A stretch of 64,000 nucleotides of DNA. Origin: Mesorhizobium_K quangtriensis (GTDB taxonomy: Bacteria; Pseudomonadota; Alphaproteobacteria; Rhizobiales; Rhizobiaceae). The stretch is from NCBI RefSeq assembly GCF_040081925.1, contig NZ_JBEBMF010000002.1:806001-870000 (forward strand). Direction: 5' to 3'. A model generated the notes under the pieces. The model saw only the letters and a list, made by a program, of their open reading frames with translations, was not told the DNA's origin and made no database searches. Below are positions 34,530 to 43,599 of this stretch, one piece after another; positions within the stretch are counted from its first letter, which is position 1; the number at the start of each line of letters is the position of its first letter. The translations under genes and the position numbers were made by a program.

Positions 34530-35399
34530 TCAACCAAACGTCTTCGCCACCTTGGTCGGGCTTCGCGCGAACACGTCGTCCGGCACGAAGAAATCTCCAG
34601 CAAGCTGTCCTTTCGCGCCGGGCCCATAGACGGAAAAGTCAGTGACGCCCTCTTCGCGCAGCACCTCCTCGTCAATGTAAAAATTGCCCGTCGCATCGCG
34701 CGACGGGCGATTGAGGATCGCGTGGGCCGCGTCGGCCAGGATTTCCGGCGACCGGCTCATCGCCGCGACCTGTTCGCCGCCGAGCAGGTTTCGCACGGCG
34801 GCCGTGTCGATCGCCGTCAGCGGCCAGAGCGAATTCACGGCGATGCCGTCCTTCGCGAATTCCGCGCTCATGCCGAGCGTACACATCGACATGCCGAACT
34901 TCGCCATCGTATAGGCGACGTGTCCCTTGAACCATTTCGCGCTCATGTCGAGCGGCGGCGCGAGGTTGAGGATGTGGGGGTTGGCGGCCTTCTTCAGGTG
35001 CGGGATGCAGGTCTTCGACACGAGGAACGTGCCGCGCGTATTGATCTGGTGCATCAGGTCGTAGCGCTTCATCTCGGTGTCGAGCGTGCCGGTCAGGCTG
35101 ATGGCGCTGGCGTTGTTGACGCAGATGTCGATGCCGCCGAACGCCTCCACGGTCTTGACCACGGCATCCGCGACCTGCGCTTCGTCACGAATATCACAAA
35201 GCACCGGCAGCGCCTTGCCGCCGGCCTTCTCGATCTCGTCCGCCGCCGTGTAGATCGTGCCTGGCAGTTTGGGATGCGGCTCGGCGGTCTTGGCGGCGAT
35301 GGTGACGTTCGCTCCGTCGCGCGCGGCGCGCAGCGCGATCGCCAGCCCGATTCCGCGCGACCCGCCGGAAATGAAAAGCGTCTTGTTCTTGAGCGACAC
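34530..35399 (-). CDS. SDR-family oxidoreductase (HSDL2-like)
   Basis: A 289-residue short-chain dehydrogenase starting at a GTG with a good GGAGG site. It has the cofactor motif SGGSRGIGLAIA (residues about 11-22), NNASAI, and YTMAKFGMS with the catalytic Tyr-x3-Lys. The C-terminal region resembles hydroxysteroid dehydrogenase-like protein 2 (NHILNLAPP-like ILNLAPPLDM, FYIDEEVLREEGV). The Ser usually placed before the Tyr is not obvious: the segment reads NLAPP instead. The substrate is unknown, possibly a fatty or steroid-like alcohol. It is convergent with the CBS-DUF294 gene, two bases apart. Confidence 0.88.
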   Translation of the reverse strand: MSLKNKTLFISGGSRGIGLAIALRAARDGANVTIAAKTAEPHPKLPGTIYTAADEIEKAGGKALPVLCDIRDEAQVADAVVKTVEAFGGIDICVNNASAISLTGTLDTEMKRYDLMHQINTRGTFLVSKTCIPHLKKAANPHILNLAPPLDMSAKWFKGHVAYTMAKFGMSMCTLGMSAEFAKDGIAVNSLWPLTAIDTAAVRNLLGGEQVAAMSRSPEILADAAHAILNRPSRDATGNFYIDEEVLREEGVTDFSVYGPGAKGQLAGDFFVPDDVFARSPTKVAKTFG

Positions 35400-35597
35400 G
35401 GTCGTCCTCCAGTCTGGAACAGCCTACCCTTGCGGCTGACACGGCCGCTGGCAAGGGTGCAGGTCGCGTCACGCAGGGTCAGGATCAATAGAATTTGACA
35501 GATAGAATTATTTCAGCGGCCCCGCGCGCAAATCCTCGACCTGCGCTATTTCATAACCGTCTCCTCTCGCAACTTCCTGCGATTCTCCGGGTTCCGC

Positions 35598-36824
35598 ATG
35601 ACAACGCTCTCCGTCACGGTTTTCGTGCTCGTCTATCTGGGCATGGCGCTCGGGCGCGTGCCCGGCCTTGCGATCGACCGCACCGGGGTCGCGCTGCTCG
35701 GCCTGATCGTGCTTCTGGCCACCGAGGACCTGACGCTGGCAGAAGCCGGCGCGGCGGTGGACATGCCGACGATCGCGTTGCTTTTCGCATTGATGATCCT
35801 GTCTGCGCAGTTCGAGCATTCTGGCTTCTACGGCTGGGTCGCACATTGGGTGGTGCACGCGGCAAAGAATCCCAAGCGGCTTCTCGCCGTGCTGATCGCG
35901 GTCACCGGCGCGATGGCGGCGATCTTCACCAATGACGTGATCGTCTTTGCACTGACACCGCTGGTCGCCGCAGGTCTCATGTCGGAGAACCTTGATCCCC
36001 GCCCCTACCTGATCGGGCTCGCAGCGGCAGCGAACGCAGGCTCGGCCGCAACGCTTATCGGCAACCCGCAGAACATCCTGATCGGCCAGGCGGGCGGTCT
36101 CGATTTCTGGACATACCTCACCTACGCCATACCGCCGACGATTGCCGTTCTCGTCATCGTCTACGTGACCATTCTCGTCACATGGCGGCTGGTGCCCGGT
36201 ACCGGCAGGGCGCCGGGCGAGGTGCCGCGCCCACCCATCGACCGCTTCCAGCTCGGCAAAGGCATCGTCGCCATTGTCGCGCTGATCGGGCTCTTCCTGA
36301 CGCCGCTGCCACGCGAATTGTCGGCGCTCGCCGTCGCCGGCGCACTGCTGTTGTCGCGACGGCTGTCCTCGCGCGCCATGATCGGCGCCGTCGACTGGCA
36401 GCTGCTGCTGTTGTTCGTCTGCCTGTTCGGCGTTACCGCCTCCTTCGGCAAGACCGGCCTGTCGCAGGAAGGCCTTGCCTGGCTCGCCGCACACGGCCTG
36501 CTGCCCGATCGCCTCTCGGTGCTCGCGCCGCTGACGCTAATCGCCTCCAACACGATCGGCAACGTGCCGGCGGTGATCCTGCTCATCAAGCTGGTGCCTG
36601 ACCTGTCCGACGGCGCACTGACCGCGCTGGCGCTGCTCTCCACCTTCGCCGGCAACCTCCTGCTGACGGGATCGCTCTGCAACATCATCGTCGCCGAACG
36701 CGCGGCTACGGTAGGCGCCAAGCTCGGTTTCATGGATTTTGCCCGCTCCGGCATCCCGATGACGCTGGCAAGCTTCGCCGTGACGATGTTGTGGCTCTGG
36801 GCGACCGGGCTGGTGCCGTTGTAG
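35598..36824 (+). CDS. SLC13/ArsB-NhaD-type anion permease
   Basis: A 408-residue inner-membrane transporter with about ten membrane segments. Two repeats of the ion-transporter superfamily are visible: FTNDVIVFALTPLVAAGL with GSAATLIGNPQNILIG in the first half, and SNTIGNVPAVILLIKLVPD with LLTGSLCNIIVAERA in the second. These pairs line the substrate and sodium sites in the divalent-anion and ArsB-like families. The substrate may be a dicarboxylate, sulfate or arsenite; no operon partner points to one. It stands divergent from the SDR gene. Confidence 0.88.
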   Translation: MTTLSVTVFVLVYLGMALGRVPGLAIDRTGVALLGLIVLLATEDLTLAEAGAAVDMPTIALLFALMILSAQFEHSGFYGWVAHWVVHAAKNPKRLLAVLIAVTGAMAAIFTNDVIVFALTPLVAAGLMSENLDPRPYLIGLAAAANAGSAATLIGNPQNILIGQAGGLDFWTYLTYAIPPTIAVLVIVYVTILVTWRLVPGTGRAPGEVPRPPIDRFQLGKGIVAIVALIGLFLTPLPRELSALAVAGALLLSRRLSSRAMIGAVDWQLLLLFVCLFGVTASFGKTGLSQEGLAWLAAHGLLPDRLSVLAPLTLIASNTIGNVPAVILLIKLVPDLSDGALTALALLSTFAGNLLLTGSLCNIIVAERAATVGAKLGFMDFARSGIPMTLASFAVTMLWLWATGLVPL

Positions 36825-36890
36825 GCCAATCGCGGTTTACAGTGGCAACCGCATTTTGCTTAACTTGGTGCGCAATCAGCGGAGCAGAGC

Positions 36891-37325
36891 GTGCGAAAGA
36901 GTGTCGAGCCGGTTTGGGACCTGACGATCGCGCCGGATACTGTGCGGCTGATCGTCGACAAGGCGCGCACGATCAGTGCAGCGGTCAACGAGGATTATGA
37001 CGACGGCGCCGAACACGAGGTCGAACTGGACGGCGACGCGCACCGGACCCACCACCATGACGGCCTAGCCGAGGAAGAGACCGAGGACCAGACGGAGCGC
37101 GAGCTGCGCCAGATCGTGCGCGAACTGAACGTCGACGAGGCGGCCGAGCTGATCGCGTTGGTGTGGATCGGCCGCGGCGACTATGAGGCGGCGGAATTCG
37201 GCGATGCGGTCAAGGAGGCCAGGCAGCGCGACTACAAGCCAGTACGCTACCTGCTTGGCATGCCGATGCTGGGCGACTGGCTCGAGGAAGGGCTTGAGGC
37301 AATCGGGGTCGCACCGGAGGAATAG
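36891..37325 (+). CDS. DUF3775 domain protein
   Basis: A 144-residue soluble acidic protein starting at a GTG with GGAG six bases upstream. It matches the DUF3775 pattern: ELRQIVRELNVDEAAELIALVWIGRGDY, then A(V)KEARQR and YLLGMPMLGDWLEEGLEA. A His/Asp/Glu-rich loop (HRTHHHDGLAEEETED) lies in the middle. The family is common in alphaproteobacteria and has no known function. It stands between the anion permease and the first extensin-family gene, all on the plus strand. Confidence 0.85.
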   Translation: MRKSVEPVWDLTIAPDTVRLIVDKARTISAAVNEDYDDGAEHEVELDGDAHRTHHHDGLAEEETEDQTERELRQIVRELNVDEAAELIALVWIGRGDYEAAEFGDAVKEARQRDYKPVRYLLGMPMLGDWLEEGLEAIGVAPEE

Positions 37326-37374
37326 CGCCTCCGATCGACATGCAACCTCCGCTGCGTGAACTCGTTGAGTGAGC

Positions 37375-38613
37375 ATGGGCAAGCTATCGATCCCACGACT
37401 GACCATTGCGATAGCGATTCCGGCAATCCTCCTTTCTTCTCCAACCGAATCCTTTGCGGCCAAAAGCTGGCTGGAGAAAAGGCTGGAAAAGGTCTTCTCC
37501 GCGCCGCAAAAGCAAGCCACCAAAAAGCGCAAGCAGCGCCGTGCTAACACGTCGGTACAATCAGCCGGCAGCATCGTCCTGCCCGCGACCGCTCCTATCC
37601 CGGAATTCGCGGTGCGTGACCAGGCTTCAGCACAGCCGCCTCTGCCCAAAGACGAGCGCGCGCAAAAGGGAATGGACGCAGAAGCGCCTGATGAGGTGAA
37701 ACTGGCCCACACCGAGGCAACGGACAACGCTTCGCCATCGCCCCCGGCCCCGCCTGTCTCCGAGCCGGCGAAGGACAAAGCGGCCCCGAACGATGTCGAG
37801 CTTCCCGACACGGCGCCTGCGCCTGCGGAGGTTCCAGTTGAAGCGCGCCCAGAACAACCGGCCGTGCCGGACAAGGGCGTCCCAGTCCCTGAAGAGAAGC
37901 CTGCGGACGCGGGAGTCGACCCCCTCGAGACAGTTCCACCGGAGCCGCCGAAGCCTGAATTCCGTCCAGACAGGCCGGACTTGGAGAAACCTGCTGAACA
38001 GGCCGAGCCGGCTGAGCCCCCTCCGCCTCCCGATCCCAGATCCGCGGTCAGGCCCGATCCGTCCGGCAAATTGCCAGAGGAAGAACTCGCCTGTCGCAGT
38101 CGCCTGACCGATCTAGGCGTAAAGTTCAAGGAAGCAAAAGCCGAAAGCGACCCTTCCGGCTGCTCGATGCCCTATCCGATAATCGTCCAGTCGCTAGGGG
38201 GTGGCTTCGAACTCGCGCCTGATGCGGAAATGAACTGTTCGACGGCGGAGGCCACCGCGAGGTTTACGCGCGATGTCATCTCGCCAACCGCGAAGACCGT
38301 GTTCGGGACAACGCTACGCTCAATTTCGCACGCCTCAGCCTATGTCTGCCGGCCCCGCAATGGCACGCACAAACTCTCCGAGCATGCGTTCGGCAACGCG
38401 CTCGATATCGCTGCATTTACTCTTGCGGACGGGACAGTGGTCGCCGTGGAGCTAAACCCGCCGGAGAAGCACCTGCTTTTCCTCACCAACGTTCGGGCGG
38501 CGGCCTGCGGGCCGTTCAAGACAGTGCTCGGCCCCGGCAGCGACGCCGACCACGCCGAGCACCTGCATTTCGACCTCGCTCCGCGCCGGCATGGCGGCAC
38601 GGTCTGCGAGTAA
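37375..38613 (+). CDS. Extensin-family protein with long Pro/Glu-rich linker
   Basis: A 412-residue exported protein starting MGKLSIPRLTIAIAIPAILL; a GTG two codons upstream is an alternative. A Lys/Arg-rich stretch (about 30-55) precedes about 175 residues rich in Pro, Glu and Ala. The C-terminal extensin-like domain begins near residue 239 (CRSRLTDLGVKFK). It has LSEHAFGNALDIAAF near 336 and EHLHFDLAP near 396. His-Asp and His-x-Phe-Asp positions resemble the metal site of LAS/M15 peptidases. It likely acts in the periplasm on peptidoglycan. A paralogue follows at once. Confidence 0.85.
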   Translation: MGKLSIPRLTIAIAIPAILLSSPTESFAAKSWLEKRLEKVFSAPQKQATKKRKQRRANTSVQSAGSIVLPATAPIPEFAVRDQASAQPPLPKDERAQKGMDAEAPDEVKLAHTEATDNASPSPPAPPVSEPAKDKAAPNDVELPDTAPAPAEVPVEARPEQPAVPDKGVPVPEEKPADAGVDPLETVPPEPPKPEFRPDRPDLEKPAEQAEPAEPPPPPDPRSAVRPDPSGKLPEEELACRSRLTDLGVKFKEAKAESDPSGCSMPYPIIVQSLGGGFELAPDAEMNCSTAEATARFTRDVISPTAKTVFGTTLRSISHASAYVCRPRNGTHKLSEHAFGNALDIAAFTLADGTVVAVELNPPEKHLLFLTNVRAAACGPFKTVLGPGSDADHAEHLHFDLAPRRHGGTVCE

Positions 38614-38756
38614 GCTCGCCGCAATTCCGCCGCACGCGTAAATTGCAGCGCTGAGCTTTCCTTTACGATTGCCGCCTAGACTGGGTCCTCTCCAGAGCAG
38701 GACGCCCCCCGCATACGATTTCGACCTGCTCTTTCTATCGAGTTTTGGAGCCGCCG

Positions 38757-39710
38757 ATGGCGAAGCATCGCCACCACCTCTCAGCCTTGCAAGGCCGCGC
38801 GCGTTCACGCGTGATGTCCGGCGTTGGGGTGGTTGCACTGGCGGCGTTCCTGGCGGCCTGCACCACAGGCAGCGTCCTTTCGCTGCAGCCAGCAGTCGAT
38901 GTGGGTTCCTCGACGGCCTCGGTGCCGCGCATCGCCGAACCGCTGCCGCGCGGCGCGGCGCTGGAGGACGCGCAGTCGCCTGCCTTCGAGGCGCCAACCG
39001 TCCAATCGCCTGATGTCTTTTCGCCGGAAATGCAGGCGGATGTGTCGGCCGAGGTGCAGACCGCCGCAATGGTGCGGCCACGGCAAGGCACCGGGCTGCA
39101 GACGCTCGTGCCGAAAGACCCCTATCTGGCGGGCTACCCGCGCATGGATCCTCCGGCTGCGCCCGGCAGCTACCTGCCGGCCGATGAGGTCGACTGCCGC
39201 AAGCAGTTGAAGCGCCTGAAGGTGGAATTTAGCGACCTCGCGCCCATCCGCGACGGCCAGTGCGGCATCGACCACCCGGTCAAGGTGTCGGCGATCGGCA
39301 GCGTCAAGATGAAGCCGGCGGCGACGCTGACCTGCGCGATGGCGCTGACCTTCTCGCAATGGACGAAGAACGAACTCGTGCCCTCGGCAAGACGGCGCTA
39401 TTTCACAGGCGTGCGAACCATCAACCAGGGCTCGAGCTATTCCTGCCGCAAGATCGCCGGCAGCCGCACCCTTTCGGAGCACGGCAAGGGCAACGCGCTC
39501 GACATCATGAGCATCGAACTCAACAACGGCAAGGACATCGACGTGAAAAAGCCGGGCTTCTTCGCATTCCGCCAGAAGGGCCTGCTGAACACCGTGCGCG
39601 CCGACGGCTGCCAGTATTTCAACACGGTGCTCGGCCCCGGATACAATTACGACCACCGAAACCACTTCCACTTCGACATCAAGGATCGGCGTCGCGTCGC
39701 CTGCCACTAG
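38757..39710 (+). CDS. Extensin-family lipoprotein, paralogue of the preceding gene
   Basis: A 317-residue protein with ATG preceded by GGAG; a TTG four codons upstream is less likely. The N-terminus ends in a lipobox-like FLAACTTG after a basic region and membrane segment. The extensin-like domain starts near residue 147 (CRKQLKRLKVEFSDL). It carries LSEHGKGNALDIMSIEL near 240 and HFHFDIKDRRR near 302, the same putative metal-binding pattern as its neighbour. The two share domain and cysteine layout, so they arose by tandem duplication, but the linkers are unrelated. Confidence 0.87.
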   Translation: MAKHRHHLSALQGRARSRVMSGVGVVALAAFLAACTTGSVLSLQPAVDVGSSTASVPRIAEPLPRGAALEDAQSPAFEAPTVQSPDVFSPEMQADVSAEVQTAAMVRPRQGTGLQTLVPKDPYLAGYPRMDPPAAPGSYLPADEVDCRKQLKRLKVEFSDLAPIRDGQCGIDHPVKVSAIGSVKMKPAATLTCAMALTFSQWTKNELVPSARRRYFTGVRTINQGSSYSCRKIAGSRTLSEHGKGNALDIMSIELNNGKDIDVKKPGFFAFRQKGLLNTVRADGCQYFNTVLGPGYNYDHRNHFHFDIKDRRRVACH

Positions 39711-39751
39711 GGCCACTTGGCGTCAGGCTCGCCCTGCGTCATAGATAGGCA

Positions 39752-40486
39752 ATGCCCGCTACGGCCGAGGAACCGCAGAAGCACCGTTCGAAACGGTCGC
39801 GCCGCGCCGCGACCGCCAGCCTCGTCGCCCTGCTCGCCTATCTCGCGGTCGCCTACATCGCCGCGCCCGAATTCTGGTGGGTTCACGAGGGCGGTCTCGA
39901 CCAGCGCGACATGCGCACAACGACAACCGACGGCATCCCCGGCGACCCGATCAATGTCGGGCTGGTCGGCGTCAAGAATGACGTCCTGCAGGCTTTCGCG
40001 GCAGCAGGCTGGCGGCCGGCCGATGCTATCACGCTGAAGACCAGCATAGAGATCGGCCTGAGCGTCGTCCTGCACGAACCCGATCCGGACGCGCCCGTCA
40101 GCACGCTGATCTATGACGGACGCCGGCAGGATCTCGCCTTCGAGAAACCGGTGGGCGACAGCGCCGACCAGCGCCACCATGTCCGGCTCTGGCAGACGGA
40201 TCCGCTCGCACCGGGCGCGCAGGGACCGCTCTGGCTGGCCTCCGCCAGCTTCGACCGTGGCGTCGGCGTCAGCCACGACACCGGCCAGATCACCCACCAT
40301 ATCGGGCCCGACCTGGACGCCGAACGCGATTTCGTGATGTCGAATCTCTCACAGGCCGGCTGGGTGCGATCGACATACGACATCGAGGGCTCCGGAGCCA
40401 CGAAAACCGGTCGAAACGGCGGCGGAGACCCCTACTTCACCGACGGCAAGGTGCTTGTCGGCGTGTTGGGCAAACCTGCGGAATGA
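39752..40486 (+). CDS. LssY C-terminal domain protein
   Basis: A 244-residue protein with one N-terminal membrane segment (ATASLVALLAYLAVAYIAAPEF). The rest is an LssY_C domain: DPINVGLVGVKNDVLQAFAAAGW, TLIYDGRRQDLAFEKPVGDS, HHVRLWQ and WLASASFDRGVGVSHDTGQITHHI. The same domain is found at the C-terminus of LssY-type phosphatase-like proteins; here it stands alone behind a membrane anchor. Its exact function is unknown. It lies 41 bases after the second extensin gene and ahead of the CorC-type gene on the same strand. Confidence 0.85.
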   Translation: MPATAEEPQKHRSKRSRRAATASLVALLAYLAVAYIAAPEFWWVHEGGLDQRDMRTTTTDGIPGDPINVGLVGVKNDVLQAFAAAGWRPADAITLKTSIEIGLSVVLHEPDPDAPVSTLIYDGRRQDLAFEKPVGDSADQRHHVRLWQTDPLAPGAQGPLWLASASFDRGVGVSHDTGQITHHIGPDLDAERDFVMSNLSQAGWVRSTYDIEGSGATKTGRNGGGDPYFTDGKVLVGVLGKPAE

Positions 40487-40569
40487 CCATCCGACCACCC
40501 TCCAGCCATTGTATTAATCCCGTTAGGCCCTATAGTTAGCGGTCCCTGCGGGATGTTTTTTGACCTTCG

Positions 40570-41877
40570 ATGTACTTAGAAATTGCGATTGTCGTCGTTC
40601 TGATCCTTGTGAACGGCCTTTTGGCCATGTCGGAACTGGCGGTTGTTTCATCCCGTCCCGCCCGCCTCCGTGCCATGATCGAGAAAGGCGTGCGCGGAGC
40701 AGCGCCAGCGCTTGACCTCGGCTCGAATCCGGGACGCTTCCTCTCCACAGTCCAGATCGGAATCACGCTGGTTGGCGTGCTCTCCGGCGCGTTCTCAGGC
40801 GCGACGCTCGGCCAGCGCCTGAGTGAGGCACTGCTGGCGCAGGGGTTTTCGCAAGGCGTTTCCAACACGTTGGGCGTCGGCATCGTGGTCGCGGTCATCA
40901 CCTACGCCTCGCTGATCATTGGCGAGTTGGTGCCGAAGCAGGTCGCGTTGCGCAATCCCGAACGCGTCGCGGCCCTTGTGGCGCCGACCATGAAACTGCT
41001 GTCGAGGGTGGCGCTGCCGCTGGTCTTCCTGCTCGATGTTTCGGGCAAGGCGGTGCTGCGGTTGCTCGGCCAGAGCGGCGACAGCGATGAGAAGGTCACC
41101 GACGAGGAGATCAGGATGCTGGTTGCCGAGGCGGAACACCACGGCACCATCGAATCTGACGAGCGGCGCATGATCGCCGGCGTCATGCGCCTCGGCGACC
41201 GGGCCGTTCGCGCTGTGATGACGCCGCGTACCGACATCGACTGGCTGAACCTCGAAGCCGACGAAGCGGCGACGCGGGCAATGCTGATCGAGACGCAGCA
41301 TTCCCGGCTGCCGGTCGGCGAAGGCGTGATCGACAACATGATCGGCGTGGTCAAGACGCGCGACCTGCTTGCATCGCTGCTTGCCGGCGAGCCGTTCGAG
41401 CCGCGCAGGCACATGCGCACCGCCCCGATCGTTCATGATCAGGCCGATGCGCTCGACGTGCTGACGACGCTGCGCGAATCCGAAGTACCGGTCGCCCTGG
41501 TCCATGACGAGTACGGTCACTTCGAGGGCATTGTGACGCCGGCCGACATCCTGGAAGCGATCACCGGTGTGTTCCGCTCCGACCTCGACGAGGAGGACGA
41601 GCCGCCGGCGGTCCGCCGCGAGGACGGCTCATGGCTGCTGGCCGGCTACATGCCGGCCGACGAGATGGCCGACCAGCTCGACATCGACCTGCCTGAAAAC
41701 CCGGACTATGAAACAGTGGCGGGCTTCGTGCTTTCGCACCTGCACCGCCTGCCGGCCACCGGCGAATGCTTCAACGCGCAAGGCTGGCGTTTCGAGGTGG
41801 TCGATCTTGACGGCCGCCGCATCGACAAGATCATCGCCTCGCGCCTGCCCGATGTACACCGCGCGGCGAAGAGCTGA
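40570..41877 (+). CDS. CNNM/CorC-HlyC family transporter-associated protein
   Basis: A 435-residue membrane protein of the hemolysin/CorC group. Residues about 1-190 are the DUF21 (CNNM) membrane domain (ILVNGLLAMSELAVVSSRPARL). About 205-330 is the CBS pair (VMTPRTDIDWLNLEAD, ESEVPVALVHDEYGHFEGIVTPAD). About 345-430 is the CorC/HlyC cap (EDGSWLLAGYMPADEMADQL). Members are linked to magnesium or cobalt efflux in other bacteria; the hemolysin name is historical. A bidirectional hairpin follows the stop. Confidence 0.92.
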   Translation: MYLEIAIVVVLILVNGLLAMSELAVVSSRPARLRAMIEKGVRGAAPALDLGSNPGRFLSTVQIGITLVGVLSGAFSGATLGQRLSEALLAQGFSQGVSNTLGVGIVVAVITYASLIIGELVPKQVALRNPERVAALVAPTMKLLSRVALPLVFLLDVSGKAVLRLLGQSGDSDEKVTDEEIRMLVAEAEHHGTIESDERRMIAGVMRLGDRAVRAVMTPRTDIDWLNLEADEAATRAMLIETQHSRLPVGEGVIDNMIGVVKTRDLLASLLAGEPFEPRRHMRTAPIVHDQADALDVLTTLRESEVPVALVHDEYGHFEGIVTPADILEAITGVFRSDLDEEDEPPAVRREDGSWLLAGYMPADEMADQLDIDLPENPDYETVAGFVLSHLHRLPATGECFNAQGWRFEVVDLDGRRIDKIIASRLPDVHRAAKS

Positions 41878-41887
41878 CGCCAAAAAA

Positions 41888-41905
41888 GGGCGGCACTAGC
41901 CGCCC
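41888..41905. terminator. Bidirectional terminator between convergent genes
   Basis: GGGCGGC and GCCGCCC form a 7-bp perfect stem with a 4-base loop. On the minus strand a run of six T follows, so it ends the FMN-reductase transcript well. It may also serve the CorC-type gene. Confidence 0.75.
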
Positions 41906-41935
41906 TCCTCGGTGATCAATTGGAATCAGGCTCTT

Positions 41936-42538
41936 TTATTCGGCCGCCTGCTTGGCCTGCACATCATCCTCGCGCGCCTTCTTCAAGACCTTGGCCCACC
42001 AGGCGAGGTCGTCGAGCGCGGTTTCGGCAGCCTGATGCAAGTGCTCGAAATCTTCGAGCTTCTTGCCCTGTTGAAGGATCTGGATGAAATCGCCCCACGT
42101 TACGTGAACGGCATGGCGGATTGGCGTCATCTGCAGTTCGACGGCATGCAGGCGCAGTTGCTCGATGGCGCGCGCACCGCCGACACCACCATAACCCACG
42201 AAGGTCACCGGCTTGCGGTTCCATTCGGTATAGGCGTAGTCGAGCGCATTCTTCAGCACAGCCGTCGGGCCACGATTGTATTCGGCGGCCGTGATGACGT
42301 AGCCGTCATACTCCGCGACCTTCTTCTGCCACTTCTGCGCGACCTCGTTCTTCGACGGCGCCCATAGCGACGAAGCGGCCTCGTCGAAGAAGGGTAGCGG
42401 ATAGTCGCGGAGGTCAACGATCTCGACATCGAAATCGCCGCGCGCCTTTGCTATATTGGCGATCCATTCGGCCGGCTTGTCGCCGAAACGGGTGGCGCGG
42501 GTCGAGCCGATGATGACCGCGATCTTGGGTTTGGACAT
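41936..42538 (-). CDS. NADPH-dependent FMN reductase
   Basis: A 200-residue flavodoxin-fold reductase. The phosphate-binding loop is IIGSTRATRFGDKPAEWI at the N-terminus, and ITAAEYNRGPTAVLKNALDYAY is the conserved second FMN motif. VTFVGYGGVGGARAIEQLR fits the family. It transfers hydride from NAD(P)H to FMN, quinones or azo/nitro compounds in the cytoplasm. It is divergent from an HxlR-type regulator with only about 85 bases between them, so it is the obvious target of that regulator. Confidence 0.92.
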   Translation of the reverse strand: MSKPKIAVIIGSTRATRFGDKPAEWIANIAKARGDFDVEIVDLRDYPLPFFDEAASSLWAPSKNEVAQKWQKKVAEYDGYVITAAEYNRGPTAVLKNALDYAYTEWNRKPVTFVGYGGVGGARAIEQLRLHAVELQMTPIRHAVHVTWGDFIQILQQGKKLEDFEHLHQAAETALDDLAWWAKVLKKAREDDVQAKQAAE

Positions 42539-42560
42539 TTCAGTCTCCTGTAAAGCTCTA

Positions 42561-42593
42561 GTATCCGTTAGATACCTGAACTACATAAGATAC
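42561..42593. promoter_or_regulatory. Candidate HxlR operator
   Basis: GTATC-cgtta-GATAC (42561-42575) is a perfect 5-bp inverted repeat with another GATAC at 42589-42593, all in the short gap between the divergent FMN-reductase and HxlR genes. HxlR-type dimers bind such short inverted repeats near promoters. Confidence 0.45.
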
Positions 42594-42623
42594 TGACAAC
42601 GAGCCCCACAAGGAGGCACTTTT

Positions 42624-43013
42624 TTGAAACTAGGGCACCCGCACAACACCGAGGATTGCCGCGCGGTAAGCGATATCCTCCAGCGCGTCGGCGACAAATG
42701 GACCGTTCTTGTTGTCGATAAGCTCGGTGACGGACCGCTTCGTTTCAACGAGCTGCGCACGGCCGTCGGCGGCATCTCGCAGAAGATGCTGACCACGACG
42801 CTGCGCGGGCTGGAACGTGACGGCTTCGTCACGCGCACCGTCTATCCGACGATCCCGCCGCGTGTGGACTACGAACTGACCGAACTGGGCTGCGAGTTGC
42901 TGAAGCCTGTCGCGGCGCTCGGCGAATGGGCGCGGAAAAATACGAGCAAGGTCAACGCCGCCCGCGCGCGCTTCGATGCGATGTCGGCCGACAAGCGTAT
43001 CCGCGTGGGCTGA
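42624..43013 (+). CDS. HxlR-family transcriptional regulator
   Basis: A 129-residue winged-helix protein starting at a TTG with a perfect AAGGAGG site seven bases upstream. The family core is RVGDKWTVLVVDKLGDGPLRFNELR, then GISQKMLTTTLRGLERDGFVTRTV and PPRVDYELTELG. Cys12 (TEDC) sits where redox- or quinone-sensing members such as YodB carry their conserved cysteine. It likely controls the divergent FMN reductase, perhaps in response to electrophiles; that part is inference. Confidence 0.92.
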   Translation: MKLGHPHNTEDCRAVSDILQRVGDKWTVLVVDKLGDGPLRFNELRTAVGGISQKMLTTTLRGLERDGFVTRTVYPTIPPRVDYELTELGCELLKPVAALGEWARKNTSKVNAARARFDAMSADKRIRVG

Positions 43014-43022
43014 CCGCCCGCC

Positions 43023-43421
43023 TCACTCCGCCGGGACGGCCGTCGGCTTTCCTTCGCTATCAAGCGCCACCATGACGAACTCGGCGTCGGTGACCTTCTC
43101 CCTGACATGGGAGAGATAGCGCTGCGCCCACGCCTCGACCTTGAGCGTCATGGACGTACGGCCGACGCGCGTCACCGCCGTGTAGATGCTGAGCGTGTCG
43201 CCGACCTTCATGGGTGCGGCGAACGACATCTCCTTCACCGCCGCCGTCACCACGCGGCCGCGCGCACGCTCGGCGGCGCGGATGCCGCAGGCCAGATCCA
43301 TCTGCGCCATCACCCAGCCGCCGAAGATGTCGCCGGCGGCGTTGGTGTCAGCCGGCATTGCAAGCGTCCGCAACGTCAGTTCCCCGATCGGATGGGTCTT
43401 GGTGCCGGTCACCTGATGCAC
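43023..43421 (-). CDS. Acyl-CoA thioesterase (hotdog fold, YciA-like)
   Basis: A 132-residue hotdog-fold enzyme that hydrolyses acyl-CoA in the cytoplasm. The family core is PADTNAAGDIFGGWVMAQMDLA, which carries the catalytic Asp region, followed by RVVTAAVKEMSFAAPMKVGD. The start is a GTG very close to an AGGAGG run; a GTG three codons further in gives better spacing and may be the true start. It is convergent with the HxlR gene. Confidence 0.9.
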   Translation of the reverse strand: MHQVTGTKTHPIGELTLRTLAMPADTNAAGDIFGGWVMAQMDLACGIRAAERARGRVVTAAVKEMSFAAPMKVGDTLSIYTAVTRVGRTSMTLKVEAWAQRYLSHVREKVTDAEFVMVALDSEGKPTAVPAE

Positions 43422-43599
43422 TCCTCCTGCAAAGCACTGCTTCCCTCATGCCGCAGCCCTTGCCGAAAGCCAAGGCCCCCTCGCCCGCCCATTGCGCGCA
43501 GCCCTGCGGTCGCATTTTCCACAGGGTATGCCGGAAGCCGCGTGACGCAAGCATTCGCCCCGGACTAGCTTCGGCGGGCTTCACGGGCAAAGCGTTCGC

